Source: Cohnella panacarvi Gsoil 349
GTDB taxonomy: Bacteria; Bacillota; Bacilli; Paenibacillales; Paenibacillaceae
Direction: 5' to 3'
Assembly (NCBI RefSeq): GCF_000515335.1
Contig: NZ_KI911563.1
Span: 4,477,233-4,541,232 of the forward strand
Length of the DNA: 64,000 bases
Positions within the stretch are counted from its first letter, which is position 1. The number at the start of each line of letters is the position of its first letter. A program made the position numbers and the translations under genes. The notes beneath the pieces were generated by a model that was not told the origin of the DNA, ran no database searches, and was given only the letters and a program-made list of their open reading frames with translations. Shown one piece after another: positions 1 to 9,445 of this stretch.

Positions 1-1
1 G

Positions 2-1105
2 AATGCCGCGCAGTCGCATACCGCACGGAAGAACGCTACTCAGCCGCATGCCACACAACCGAATGCCGCGCGGCCGAACACGGGCGGGTCGAACCCCGCT
101 TCTAACGTCAGCGTTGCGAACGTCTCAGCGATCTCTCCGACGATATCGGCTAACGAGGCTTCGTCATCCGTGCTTCATCCGGTAACCGATCCGGCGATTA
201 TGCATCCGTTGGAACACGCGAAACGCGAATTCGAGAATGATGCGCAAGGATCGTCGGATCGTTCGTCCGAATTGACGCGCCTCTCCCGGGCCGAACCGGC
301 GGTGTCCGACGGCTCGGGCCAAATTCCGAGAGTACGATTTACTTTCCGGAATCGGCTCATCGGTTCTTTCGCGCCGAACAATCCGGAACAAGGAGATAGG
401 GCAGGCGGCGACATTCAGCGTCGTCCGACAGCGGCAATCCGCGTATCGAGCGCGGTTACGCCATTGGCCAGCCGGTTCGCTTCCGCGACGAATCATCGCG
501 GTTCAGCACCCACGATCGGTAACGGTGACGCTAGGCAAGTCAATCTACAATGGACCGCGCGAACGTTGCGTTCCATGACGGCCGCGAGAACGCAATCGTC
601 CGCATCTAACCGAACAGGAACACCGGCGAATGGGACAGCGGCAGATGGGGTGCAGACGGCGCAATTGACACAGACGGCGCAATTGACACAGATGGCCCAT
701 CCGATGCACCCGATGACGCGCCAGCTTCTGTCAAGTTCGGAATCGCTCCCTAGCGCGGCGCCTAGCCAGCCGGAGGAGCATCCGCTCGTCATGATACCAT
801 CTCTAGTCCCGGCGGCGTTGCGCCGCACGCGGCCATCGGATGTGCGCCTGACGAGTGCGAAGCCCAATCTCGCATCGGTCCCGGCCGCAATGGAACTGAG
901 GCGTAACGCTGCCCAGCCGGTCAACGCGCCGGCCGAACCGGCGACCGCCGCAGTTACGGTAGAAGCGCCGCCGCATATCGACGCCAAGCAGCTGCAGAAA
1001 GCCATCGAGGCGATGCCTCAGCTTAATCCCGACCAACTGGCGGATCGGGTATACGCGGCCTTAATGAAGAAGATGAAATTCGAACGCCGTCTTCGCGGGT
1101 ATTAA
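2..1105 (+). CDS. eCIS-associated low-complexity protein, 5' end outside the window
   Basis: The frame is open from the first bases of the window, so the N-terminus is missing. The visible 367 residues are rich in Ala, Ser, Thr, Pro and Arg and look disordered. There is an in-frame 18-bp tandem repeat near 655-690 giving a TAQLTQ repeat. Only the last ~40 residues look folded: a helical segment with the pattern LADRVYAALMKKMKFERRLRG, which resembles the C-terminus of a poorly described protein found just before the LysM tube-cap gene in many eCIS loci (recollection, not a search). The next gene starts 28 bp downstream behind GGAGGA, so it is probably co-transcribed with the tail genes. The structural role is inferred from position only. 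An adaptor that anchors a tail component is possible. Confidence 0.6.
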   Translation, partial: NAAQSHTARKNATQPHATQPNAARPNTGGSNPASNVSVANVSAISPTISANEASSSVLHPVTDPAIMHPLEHAKREFENDAQGSSDRSSELTRLSRAEPAVSDGSGQIPRVRFTFRNRLIGSFAPNNPEQGDRAGGDIQRRPTAAIRVSSAVTPLASRFASATNHRGSAPTIGNGDARQVNLQWTARTLRSMTAARTQSSASNRTGTPANGTAADGVQTAQLTQTAQLTQMAHPMHPMTRQLLSSSESLPSAAPSQPEEHPLVMIPSLVPAALRRTRPSDVRLTSAKPNLASVPAAMELRRNAAQPVNAPAEPATAAVTVEAPPHIDAKQLQKAIEAMPQLNPDQLADRVYAALMKKMKFERRLRGY

Positions 1106-1132
1106 CGGCAATCGGGAGGAGGTTCGGCGATC

Positions 1133-1759
1133 ATGTCGCTCACTAAAGCCAAAGTCATCATCATCAAGAGCAATGGGCAAGAGACGGTGGACGTGTTGTT
1201 CAATCCGAACGAATACGTGCTGCAATCCGGCAACACGTTCTCCTGGCATACGATACCGGGGTTGCAATCGCCGATCGCGCAGTTCGTGAGCGGCGAGGCG
1301 ACGACGCTGACGATGGATCTGTTCTTCGATACGTACGAGCAAGGTACGGACGTCCGCACGCATACGGCCAAAATATCCGGTCTGCTGAACGTAGACAACG
1401 ACCTGCATGCACCTCCGCTCTGCCGGTTCGTCTGGGGATCGCTGGACTTCAAGGGCGTCGCGGAGAAAGTCCAGCAACGGTTCACGATGTTCCTCGGCAC
1501 GGGCATTCCGGTCCGCGCGACGCTGAACGTCACGTTTCGCGCCGTGCAGTCGATGACCGAGCAGTACCAGAACGTCCCTCGCCAAAGCGCGGACCGAACG
1601 AAGCAGACGACGCTGAAGCAGGACGAGCAGCTATGGATGATCGCTACGGCGGAATACGAGGACCCGGGCAAATGGCGAGCGATCGCCGAAGCGAACGGGA
1701 TCGATAATCCGCGCAAGCTGCCCGTCGGACGCAAGCTGACTATTCCTAGGCTGGAGTGA
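1133..1759 (+). CDS. LysM-containing contractile tail tube-terminus protein (Afp7/Pvc7-like)
   Basis: A 208-residue protein with the two-part layout of CIS tube-cap proteins. An N-terminal beta-rich domain begins with the pattern VLFNPNEYVLQSGNTFSW, and a C-terminal LysM module spans about residues 162-207 (DEQLWMIA..., then WRAIAEANGI, LPVGRKLTIP). In Afp/PVC-type particles this family links the inner tube to the baseplate hub; the LysM here is thought to bind protein rather than peptidoglycan. ATG is preceded by GGGAGGAGG. The stop lies within a few bases of the next gene, as expected for a tightly packed tail operon. Length and gene order agree with the family. Confidence 0.88.
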   Translation: MSLTKAKVIIIKSNGQETVDVLFNPNEYVLQSGNTFSWHTIPGLQSPIAQFVSGEATTLTMDLFFDTYEQGTDVRTHTAKISGLLNVDNDLHAPPLCRFVWGSLDFKGVAEKVQQRFTMFLGTGIPVRATLNVTFRAVQSMTEQYQNVPRQSADRTKQTTLKQDEQLWMIATAEYEDPGKWRAIAEANGIDNPRKLPVGRKLTIPRLE

Positions 1760-1767
1760 GGCTAACC

Positions 1768-2877
1768 GTGGCAGGTTCCGCAACGATCAAATTCGATACG
1801 ACGACGTATACGATGCAGGCGCTCGAGACGAAGTACCGCAATTTTTTCTCTCCGGCGTTCGATATCAGCATCGATGGTCAGAGCTTCACCCTGCAGAACA
1901 TCGCGGTGTCGATGCTCAAGGTAGATACGACGACGGAAGCGCGCGCGGATTCGTTCACGTTCGTCGTGGACAACGCTTATGATGCCGTGGCACGCCAGTT
2001 CAAGTGGATCGGATCCCTCATCGAGGTCGGCAAGACATGCACGATCAAGATGGGCTATACGGATAAGCTGGAGACGGTTTTCGACGGCATCATTACGGGC
2101 ATTTCGCTCGATTATCCGGCGGACGGCATGCCGACCGCGACCGTGCAAGGAATGGACCGCTCGTTCCTCATGATGAGAAGCGTCAAGTCCAACCTTTGGC
2201 TGAACAAAAAAGTAAGCGACGTCGTCAAGATCATCGGCGGAAAATACGGCTTGCAAATGGCGGTCGACGATACGATGAGGCCAAAGCCGACGATCGAGCA
2301 ATTAAAGACGAGCGACTTCCATTTCTTGAAGTCTCTTGCGGAGGAAACGAACCACGACTTTTTCGTCATTGGGCAGAAGCTGTATTTTCGCAAACCGAAT
2401 CCGTCGGCAGCTCACGTCGTCACGCTCATGTACGGCAAAAACCTGAGAAGTTACTCGACGAGCGTGGACATCTCGAACCAGGTGAGCCAAGTGATCGTCC
2501 GCGGTACCGATCCGAAGACGCGAGTGCCTTTCCAAGCGACTTCCCAGTCGGTGAGCATTATCGGCACGAACGGCAAGACCGGCAAGGACATCATGGCCGC
2601 GCTGTCAAGCCACCTCGTCGAGACGGTGTACAGCGACGTCGCGACGCAAGCCGAGGCGCAGGCGCTGGCCAATTCGATGCTGAACGAGAAAGCGATGGAT
2701 CTTGTAACGGGTCAAGGCGAATGCATCGGTATCCCGGAAATGCGCGCCGGAAGGCACATCAAGCTGGAAGGTCTCGGGCCGAAGTTCAATCAGAAGCTTG
2801 TGCTTAGCGGCGTCGTCCATACGATCGACGACAGGGGATTCCTGACGACATTCAACGTAGAAGGGAACGCGATCTGA
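1768..2877 (+). CDS. Baseplate hub protein, phage late control D / gp27-like (Afp8-like)
   Basis: This is a ~369-residue beta-rich protein of the phage late-control gene D family, equivalent to the gp27-like half of VgrG. The N-terminal half has the SFTFVVDNAYD and IKMGYTDKLETVFDGIITGI patterns of the hub tube-like domain. The middle has the LAEETNHDFFVIGQKLYFRKP pattern typical of the family, and the C-terminus has VVHTIDDRGFLTTFNV. An upstream GTG at 1756 overlaps the previous stop. I prefer GTG 1768, because GGAGTGAGG (1753-1761) lies at the right distance. The gene ends in a TGATG overlap with the spike gene, implying translational coupling. In the particle it forms the trimeric hub under the tube that holds the spike. 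Confidence 0.87.
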   Translation: MAGSATIKFDTTTYTMQALETKYRNFFSPAFDISIDGQSFTLQNIAVSMLKVDTTTEARADSFTFVVDNAYDAVARQFKWIGSLIEVGKTCTIKMGYTDKLETVFDGIITGISLDYPADGMPTATVQGMDRSFLMMRSVKSNLWLNKKVSDVVKIIGGKYGLQMAVDDTMRPKPTIEQLKTSDFHFLKSLAEETNHDFFVIGQKLYFRKPNPSAAHVVTLMYGKNLRSYSTSVDISNQVSQVIVRGTDPKTRVPFQATSQSVSIIGTNGKTGKDIMAALSSHLVETVYSDVATQAEAQALANSMLNEKAMDLVTGQGECIGIPEMRAGRHIKLEGLGPKFNQKLVLSGVVHTIDDRGFLTTFNVEGNAI

Positions 2878-3605
2878 TGTCTAACTTTTTCCCAATGGGA
2901 CAAGAGTCCGCCCCATCGATGGGCAGCGCGGGGACGGTGAACGGCGTCATGGTCGCCACCGTCACGAACATTAACGACCCCGACAAGCTCGGGAGAGTAA
3001 AGCTGAAATTTCCGGTTCGCGAGAACGAACACGAGACGGACTGGGCGCCGATCGTATCGCTGATGACGGGTAGCGCGATGGGCACGCTGTTCTTGCCGGA
3101 CGTCGGAGACGAGGTGCTCGTAGCGTTCCATCTCGGACACTTGAACCAGCCCTTCGTCATCGGCTCGCTGTGGAACTCCCAGAAGAAACCGCCAACCTAC
3201 GAACAGACGAACAAAATTCGCAAAATCCGGACGAAGAAGGGCCACGAGGTTATTTTCGACGATAACGATTCCGCCGCGAAGCTGACGCTGAAGACGCCGG
3301 ACGGTCACAAAATCGAGTTCGACGACCAGAAGGACACGATCAAGATGGTAACGTCGACGAACAACCAAGAGGTGTCCGTGACCGGAGGTTCGAGCGGCAA
3401 AGTAATTGTCAAATGCGGAACGAGCAAAATCGAAATCACGCAAACCGGGGATATCACGATCAACGCGACGAAGGCGGTTACGATCAAGGGACCGCAGATC
3501 AACGTCGAGGCGTCGGCGAAGCTTACGCTCTCCGGCAACGCCGCGGTAGAGCTGAAATCGAGCGGTATCGTAACGATCAAGGGCGCGATGGTCAAGATCA
3601 ACTAA
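2877..3605 (+). CDS. Central spike protein, gp5/VgrG-like OB fold plus beta-helix
   Basis: The 242-residue protein has an OB-fold region (about residues 22-105) with the family hallmarks VTNINDPDKLGRVKLKFP, TLFLPDVGDEVLVAF and FVIGSLWN. It is followed by repeated beta-strand segments (about 130-242: VIVKCGTSKIEITQTGDITI and similar alternating hydrophobic/polar strands) that predict a gp5C-like triangular beta-helix needle. It lacks a lysozyme domain and any C-terminal toxin extension, so it is a bare spike. No separate PAAR tip gene follows; gp25 comes next. The ATG overlaps the preceding TGA. In the particle it would pierce the target membrane when the sheath contracts. Confidence 0.88.
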   Translation: MSNFFPMGQESAPSMGSAGTVNGVMVATVTNINDPDKLGRVKLKFPVRENEHETDWAPIVSLMTGSAMGTLFLPDVGDEVLVAFHLGHLNQPFVIGSLWNSQKKPPTYEQTNKIRKIRTKKGHEVIFDDNDSAAKLTLKTPDGHKIEFDDQKDTIKMVTSTNNQEVSVTGGSSGKVIVKCGTSKIEITQTGDITINATKAVTIKGPQINVEASAKLTLSGNAAVELKSSGIVTIKGAMVKIN

Positions 3606-3629
3606 CGTTGATGGAAGGGGTAACGGGCG

Positions 3630-4031
3630 ATGAGCGCATCATTCCTCGGCCGGGGATGGAAGTTCCCGGTGCAAGTGGACCGGGCGACCGGGCGGTTGCT
3701 GCTGTCGGAGGGCGAAGAAGATATCGCCGAAGCGATCCGCATCATTCTGAAGACGTCGAGAGGCGAGCGTGTCATGCGTCCGGACTTCGGCTGCGGGCTG
3801 AACGACTTCGTGTTCGGCACGATGGACGATACGACGCTTAGGCTGCTCGAGAGCGACATCAGGCAGGCGATCACGGTGTGGGAGCCGAGGGTGACGGACG
3901 TAGAGGTCGAAGTGACGCAAGACGATTCCAAGCCGGGACGTATGCAGATCGGCATTACTTATGTCGTACGCTCGACGAACAACTTGTTTAATCAGGTATA
4001 TCCGTTCTACTTGGAAGAAGGAACGAAATAG
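3630..4031 (+). CDS. gp25-like baseplate wedge protein
   Basis: A 133-residue protein of the GPW/gp25 family. The start FLGRGWKFPVQ, the central SEGEEDIAEAIRIILKTSRGERVMRPDFGCG and the NDFVFG segment are typical of the wedge protein that nucleates sheath assembly in phage T4, T6SS and eCIS. The length is normal. It stands between the spike and the first baseplate J gene, the usual order in Afp/PVC-like clusters. RBS GGAAGGGG lies 5' of the ATG at 3630. There are no enzymatic residues to assign; the old 'lysozyme' label for this family is historical. Confidence 0.9.
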   Translation: MSASFLGRGWKFPVQVDRATGRLLLSEGEEDIAEAIRIILKTSRGERVMRPDFGCGLNDFVFGTMDDTTLRLLESDIRQAITVWEPRVTDVEVEVTQDDSKPGRMQIGITYVVRSTNNLFNQVYPFYLEEGTK

Positions 4032-4049
4032 CCGGGAGAGACGATCGGA

Positions 4050-7000
4050 ATGAGAACTGGAGAATGGCAATACGGAGCGGGGCGGCGCGCGCCGGCGCTC
4101 GACGATAGGGACCTGGAAGCGCTCGTCGACCAAATGAAGGCGATGGTGCCGCATTATACGCCGGAGTGGCGATTTTCACCCGACGATCCCGATGCGGGAA
4201 CGGCGCTGTTCTTTCTTGCGGCGCAAATGCTCGGGGATAACGTTAAACGGCTCAACCAAGCGCCGCTTAATAACTTCATCGCGTTCCTTGAGATGCTCCG
4301 CGTGAAACTGCAACCCGCGCGTCCCGCACGGGCTAACGTCACGTTCCTATTGAACGAAGGCGTCAACGAACCCGTCTACGTTCCCGGAGGAACGGCGCTT
4401 ACGGCGTCTCCGGACGACGGAGGGGAGGACTTGCCTTTCGAGACGGAAGGTGCGCTGCTCGTCACCCCGGCGAAATTGACGGAGCTTGTGAACGTGCATC
4501 CGGAACGGGACGCGATCGTGCATGCCGCTTCCGAATACGAGACCGCGCTCGCAGCCGGTACGCTTGGCGAGCTGAATCTGTACGGAACGGAAGGCGCGAA
4601 CATGCAGGAGCACGCGTTCTATCTTCGGCACGACGAGCTGTTCTGCATGGATCGTCCGGCGGTCGTTACGCTTAAATTACATCATGCCGATAAGCAATAT
4701 TTGGAGAACGATATCGCGGCAATTCTAGCTCGCGAGAGCGCGTTAGAGTGGTCGTATTCCGGCAACGAAGGCGAATGGATCCCGTTCGAGCGGGCGACGT
4801 CGTCGGGAACCGAAGTGAAGTTGTGGAAAAAGTCGTCGGGCGCCGTCCAGATGACGAACGTGAACGGACTTGAAGGGCGCTGGATTCGCTGTCGGCTGAG
4901 ACCCGAGCTCGACGCCGCGACGAAGCTGGACGTATTGCTCGGGATGCCCCCGATGGACCGCGTGCTGATGCATTCCGCGCACGATCGGAAGGCGGACCCG
5001 GGGGGCATTAAGCCGACCGATCTATATTACAACGACATGGAATTGGAGAAGTCCGGGTACTATCCGTTCGGCGAGCACTTCATGCCGTACTCCGTGTTCT
5101 ACGTCGGCTGTGCCGAGGCGTTCACGAAGCGGGGCAGCAGGCTTACGCTGTCTTTCCGCGCGAAGAGCGTGCCGAACGAATTAAGGATGGGGCCCGATCC
5201 GGAAATCCGTTGGCGGATGGTCATGAGGAAGACGGACTTCGATAAGAAGCCGCCGCAGCGGTTATTCATTCGCAAAGCGATCTGGGAATATTGGAACGGC
5301 GACAATTGGATGAAGCTGCCCGAAAGCAGCCGGCACGAAGAACTGTTCGCGGATATTCCCGAGGAGGGTTCCGGGTACGAGCTGGAATTTCCATGCCCCT
5401 CGGATATGGCAACGACGTTCGTGAACGGACGGGAAGACCGCTGGCTGCGGGTGCGCGTACTGCAAACCGATCCGGTGACGGAACCTCTCGTCGAATATAT
5501 GAGCCCGTTCTTCGAAGAGACGAGTTTCACCTATCGCTATGACGGCGACGTGCGATTACAGCCGTCGGACGCCTATGCGTTCAACAATGCGCAATGGCGG
5601 GAGGTGAGCGCTCCCGTGCGTCAGGGCGGTCAGACGTTCAAGCCGTTCGAACCGATCCCATGCCCGGCTCCGGCCGTCTACTTCGGTTTCGATTCTCCGC
5701 CGGCGAAGGGTCCGATACGGATGTATTTTACGATGGGGCGCAGACAACCGCCGGAAGGCGATCCGCCGCACGTGGAGTGGGAAGCCTACGTCCGTTCCGC
5801 GGGCGGGCAATGGACATGGGAGACGTTGCGAACGTCCGACGGAACGAGAGGCTTCACCGATTCGGGCGAGCTGCAGTTCGTCGGCCCGCCTAACATGGCC
5901 ATCGCGTCGCTGTTCGGACTCGAACGCGTCTGGCTGCGGGCGGTAAACCGGGACGGCCGATACGGAGATCCCGGGGCGCCGCTGCCAGGCGTGGCGGCGA
6001 TCCGTCGCAATACCGTCACGGCGGTGCAGCAGCTGTCGATAAGGCAAGAATATCCGGAGCAGCAAGGCAACGGTTACGTGCTGTCCAGCACCCCCGTTAT
6101 CGGACAGGAGATATGGGTAGACGAGACCGGCTGCATGGACGAGCACGAGCTCGTTCGAATGAACGAAGAGCAGCCTGGTCGTTGCGAGGTGTATCGGGAC
6201 AGCGACGGACAAATTCAGCGGTTATGGGTGCTTTGGCAAGAAGCGCAGACGCTCGCGGGCTCAGGAACGCGCGATCGGCATTATACCGTCGACGCGGCTT
6301 CGGGCGTCATTACGTTCGGCGACGGCGTACGGGGAATGGCCCCTCCGCTTGAAGGCGGAGACAAAGTACGGGCGAATTACCGCGTTACCGAAGGAGCTCG
6401 CGGCAACGTCGAAGCAGGCGAGATTAACGGCATCATGGGCGCGATCGCGTTCGTGGAGCGCGTGATCAACGCATCGGCGGCAACCGGAGGGAGCAATGCG
6501 GAGCCTTTGGAACGCGCGCTGGTCAGAGGTCCGCAAGCGCTTAAACATCGGGGGCGGGTATTGTCTGCCGCGGACGCGGAATGGATCGTCAGAGAGCTGG
6601 AGCCCGGGATCGATAAGGTGAGGTGCTTGACGAACCGCGACGCTAAGCTGAACTATCGTCCGGGTTCGATTGCCGTCGTCGCGTTGCCGCCGGGCGGAGC
6701 GGAAGGAGCGAACCGATTCGCCTCCGCTAGAAGACGACTGGAGCGGGAACTTCTCTCGCTGGTGCCGAACGTATTGACCGCGGGAGGACGCCTGCACGTT
6801 ATGGCGCCGGCATTCCTGGAGGTATCCGTCATCGCGACGATATCGGCCAACGCGCCGGAGGAGATCATCCCTGTCGAAGCGGCTTGCGCCGATCGACTGG
6901 ACCGTTATCTAGACACGAACGCCGGTCAGCTGGACGGACAGGGGTGGGACATCGGGGAGACGACTCACCTGTCGGCGTTCTACGGATTGCTCCAATCCGT

Positions 7001-7154
7001 GCCTGGCGTTCGCAAAGTCGAAAAGCTGCATTTGAGCGTCGTCCGGATCGAGAACGGGATTCGAAAAGAGATCGTACCGGACGATATGCGCGCGGTGCTG
7101 CACGGCATCATTACCGGAGGCAAGCACCGCATTACCGTCGTACTAGGTTCATAA
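4050..7154 (+). CDS. Large baseplate J-like protein (Afp11-type putative baseplate assembly protein)
   Basis: A 1034-residue protein. The N-terminus contains the wedge-family start LVDQMKAMVPHYTPEWRFSP..DAGTALFFLAAQMLGDN, which sits at the baseplate centre in eCIS homologues. The middle is beta-rich with repeated carbohydrate-binding-like strands. The baseplate J core begins near residue 735 with YTVDAASGVITFGDGVRGMAPP and VRANYRVTEGARGNVEAGEI, and continues to about residue 930. It is longer than phage J proteins (~350-400 residues), as usual for the eCIS Afp11 class. It is packed between gp25 and a second J-like gene. It would connect the hub to peripheral baseplate or fibre proteins. Confidence 0.85.
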   Translation: MRTGEWQYGAGRRAPALDDRDLEALVDQMKAMVPHYTPEWRFSPDDPDAGTALFFLAAQMLGDNVKRLNQAPLNNFIAFLEMLRVKLQPARPARANVTFLLNEGVNEPVYVPGGTALTASPDDGGEDLPFETEGALLVTPAKLTELVNVHPERDAIVHAASEYETALAAGTLGELNLYGTEGANMQEHAFYLRHDELFCMDRPAVVTLKLHHADKQYLENDIAAILARESALEWSYSGNEGEWIPFERATSSGTEVKLWKKSSGAVQMTNVNGLEGRWIRCRLRPELDAATKLDVLLGMPPMDRVLMHSAHDRKADPGGIKPTDLYYNDMELEKSGYYPFGEHFMPYSVFYVGCAEAFTKRGSRLTLSFRAKSVPNELRMGPDPEIRWRMVMRKTDFDKKPPQRLFIRKAIWEYWNGDNWMKLPESSRHEELFADIPEEGSGYELEFPCPSDMATTFVNGREDRWLRVRVLQTDPVTEPLVEYMSPFFEETSFTYRYDGDVRLQPSDAYAFNNAQWREVSAPVRQGGQTFKPFEPIPCPAPAVYFGFDSPPAKGPIRMYFTMGRRQPPEGDPPHVEWEAYVRSAGGQWTWETLRTSDGTRGFTDSGELQFVGPPNMAIASLFGLERVWLRAVNRDGRYGDPGAPLPGVAAIRRNTVTAVQQLSIRQEYPEQQGNGYVLSSTPVIGQEIWVDETGCMDEHELVRMNEEQPGRCEVYRDSDGQIQRLWVLWQEAQTLAGSGTRDRHYTVDAASGVITFGDGVRGMAPPLEGGDKVRANYRVTEGARGNVEAGEINGIMGAIAFVERVINASAATGGSNAEPLERALVRGPQALKHRGRVLSAADAEWIVRELEPGIDKVRCLTNRDAKLNYRPGSIAVVALPPGGAEGANRFASARRRLERELLSLVPNVLTAGGRLHVMAPAFLEVSVIATISANAPEEIIPVEAACADRLDRYLDTNAGQLDGQGWDIGETTHLSAFYGLLQSVPGVRKVEKLHLSVVRIENGIRKEIVPDDMRAVLHGIITGGKHRITVVLGS

Positions 7155-7189
7155 TAACGAACGATTGCAGATAGAAGGAGGGATACGAG

Positions 7190-9409
7190 ATGCTGCCGAG
7201 GCTACCGCTGGACGACCGAACGTTCGAGAGTATGGTGAAGGACGCACGCAGAGGCATTCCGCAACAACTGCCGGAATGGACGGACGAGAACGCCCACGAT
7301 CCAGGCGTCACGATGCTCGAGCTATTCGCTTGGCTTAGCGAAATGCAGCAGTATTACCTCAGCAGGGTGCCTGAACGCAACGTCCGCAAGTTCCTCGATC
7401 TGCTCGGCGTCGCTCCTAGCGCAGCGATTCCGGCCGAAGTAGACGCGACGTTCGGCAACGTGCGGGAAGCGGTGTTCGTTCCCGGAGGTTCGAAGCTCCA
7501 GGCGGAGGACCAGGCTTTCGAAACGGCGGAGTCCGTCTGGCTGCTTCCGCTCGAGATCGAACGGATCGTGACGCGTACGGAGAGGGAAGCGAGCGACATG
7601 AGCGCCTTCAACGCGGACGGCAACGTGGCGTTCTACGCCTTCGGACGTAACGCGCGGGCAGGCAGCAAGCTATACATCGCGTTCGACAGAGCGCCGCCTC
7701 AAGGCGAGAGCGTCTCGGTCCGATTTCGGCTGAATGACGGGGAACCGCCCGAAGATCTTCCGAAGGTGACTCCTTCCGCTCGGGTCGTCTGGAAATATTA
7801 CGGCATCGGGGAGAACGGAGAGCAAGCGTGGATACCGCTGGAGCTTGCGAGCGACGATACGCTGCAACTGACGTACAGCGGGTCGATCACATTCGCTCTC
7901 CATGCGCCGATGGAGCCGGTCGTCGTCCATCCTGCGGGCGATCGGCCGCGTTATTGGATTTGTTGCTCGCTGGAAGAGCCCGGCTATGAACGTCCTCCGC
8001 GTATCGAGCGAATTTTGCTGCATACGGTGAAGGCGAGACAGCAGAACACCCTCGCCGAGTATTCGTTGCATGACGGGACGGGGCAGCCCGGCTTTAGAAT
8101 CGCATTGGAGAGGTTCCTCGCTTATTACGGCGAAGTTCGCGTTCAAGTCCGCGAATCGGACGGGCGATGGAGAGAATGGCGAGAGATTACGAGCTTCGCA
8201 GATAGCGGGCCGAATGACCGCGCTTATGTGGTCGAGAGGGGCGATCCGCAGCGCGGCAGCGTTACGGTGCGGTTCGGCGAAGGGACGAAGGGCGCGCTCG
8301 TACCGGCAGGCGCGGGCAACGTCAGAGTCGTCTGCTCCTCCTGGAAGTTCGCCGCCGCGCGAACGGTGGGCAGAAGCGGGGGACTGCCCCGGATGAAGAT
8401 GGCTTTGCCGCCGCTGGGCGGTCCGTTGCTAGGCGAGCTGCTGATTCAGGTGGCCGTTCCCGATCCGAACGGAGAGACGGCCCCGTTGTTCGAGGACTGG
8501 ACGATGGTGGACCAATTCGACCGATCGGGCCCGCTCGACAAACATTTCGTCCTCGATTCCGACACGATGGAAATCCGGTTCGGAGACGACGAGAACGGAG
8601 CGATTCCGGACCGTTCGTCCGCGGATAACGTCTTTATCCTCGCCTGCGTGACAGGCGGCGGAAGCCGAGGGAACATTAAGCCGAACCTGCTCACCCGATT
8701 CGCTCAACCCGAGCAGGAACGACTCGGCCTGACCGTGACGAACGCGGGCTATGGCGCCGGCGGCGCGGAACCGGAGACGCTGCAAGCCGCGACGCGAAGA
8801 GCGAGCGAGCAATGGCTGACTCCTTACGCCGCCGTGACGAACGAGGATTACGCGCGAATCGCTTGCGAGACGCCGGGTTTGCGGATCGCGAGAGCGCATG
8901 TGATACCGCAATACGCGCCGGGACGCGGATATTCGCCCGGGGCGGTTACCGTTGTCGTCGTACCCGAGGGACTAGGTACCGCGCCGAAACCGAGCAAGGG
9001 CTTCCTGGATACCGTTGCCAGGCATCTCGACGATCGGCGTCTCATTACGACGGAAGTACATGTCATCGGACCGGAGTACGTGCAAGTAACCGTTCATGCC
9101 ACCGTCGTCGTCGAGCCTCATTATATGGAAGAGGCGCATCGGATCGTCACGGCGCTCAACTTGCTCTTGTCGCCGGTTGACGGTCCGGGCGCCGTGCAGG
9201 GATGGCCGTTCGGGCGAACGGTGCAGAAGGGCGACGTCTACAGCGCGATTAGCCGCTTGACCGGCGTTGCGTACGCACAGGATTTATGGCTGGACGCGGA
9301 GGGACAAAGCGCGAGCAAGAATGCCGCGGGGGACATCGTTCTTCCGCCGAACGGCATCGTCGTATCCGGAATGCATCAAATTCAATTGGTCAGCCGCACG
9401 CAAATCTAA
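7190..9409 (+). CDS. Second baseplate J-like protein (Afp12-type)
   Basis: A 739-residue baseplate protein with the start LPRLPLDDRTFESMVKDA..QQLPEWTDENAHDPGVTMLELFAWLSEMQQYYL, characteristic of the large wedge family in eCIS. Two GD/GE-type motifs, VRFGEGTKGALVPAG (about residue 357) and IRFGDDENGAIPDRS (about 460), mark J-domain repeats. The RGNIKPN pattern follows, as in J proteins, and the C-terminal third is the J tail (KGDVYSAISRLTGVAYAQDLWL). GGAGGG precedes the ATG by the right distance. Two consecutive J-like proteins are normal for eCIS, where they form the heterodimeric wedge. Confidence 0.85.
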   Translation: MLPRLPLDDRTFESMVKDARRGIPQQLPEWTDENAHDPGVTMLELFAWLSEMQQYYLSRVPERNVRKFLDLLGVAPSAAIPAEVDATFGNVREAVFVPGGSKLQAEDQAFETAESVWLLPLEIERIVTRTEREASDMSAFNADGNVAFYAFGRNARAGSKLYIAFDRAPPQGESVSVRFRLNDGEPPEDLPKVTPSARVVWKYYGIGENGEQAWIPLELASDDTLQLTYSGSITFALHAPMEPVVVHPAGDRPRYWICCSLEEPGYERPPRIERILLHTVKARQQNTLAEYSLHDGTGQPGFRIALERFLAYYGEVRVQVRESDGRWREWREITSFADSGPNDRAYVVERGDPQRGSVTVRFGEGTKGALVPAGAGNVRVVCSSWKFAAARTVGRSGGLPRMKMALPPLGGPLLGELLIQVAVPDPNGETAPLFEDWTMVDQFDRSGPLDKHFVLDSDTMEIRFGDDENGAIPDRSSADNVFILACVTGGGSRGNIKPNLLTRFAQPEQERLGLTVTNAGYGAGGAEPETLQAATRRASEQWLTPYAAVTNEDYARIACETPGLRIARAHVIPQYAPGRGYSPGAVTVVVVPEGLGTAPKPSKGFLDTVARHLDDRRLITTEVHVIGPEYVQVTVHATVVVEPHYMEEAHRIVTALNLLLSPVDGPGAVQGWPFGRTVQKGDVYSAISRLTGVAYAQDLWLDAEGQSASKNAAGDIVLPPNGIVVSGMHQIQLVSRTQI

Positions 9410-9445
9410 TATCGAGAGCAGCCTCGCGGGAAAGGAGGTACCGGG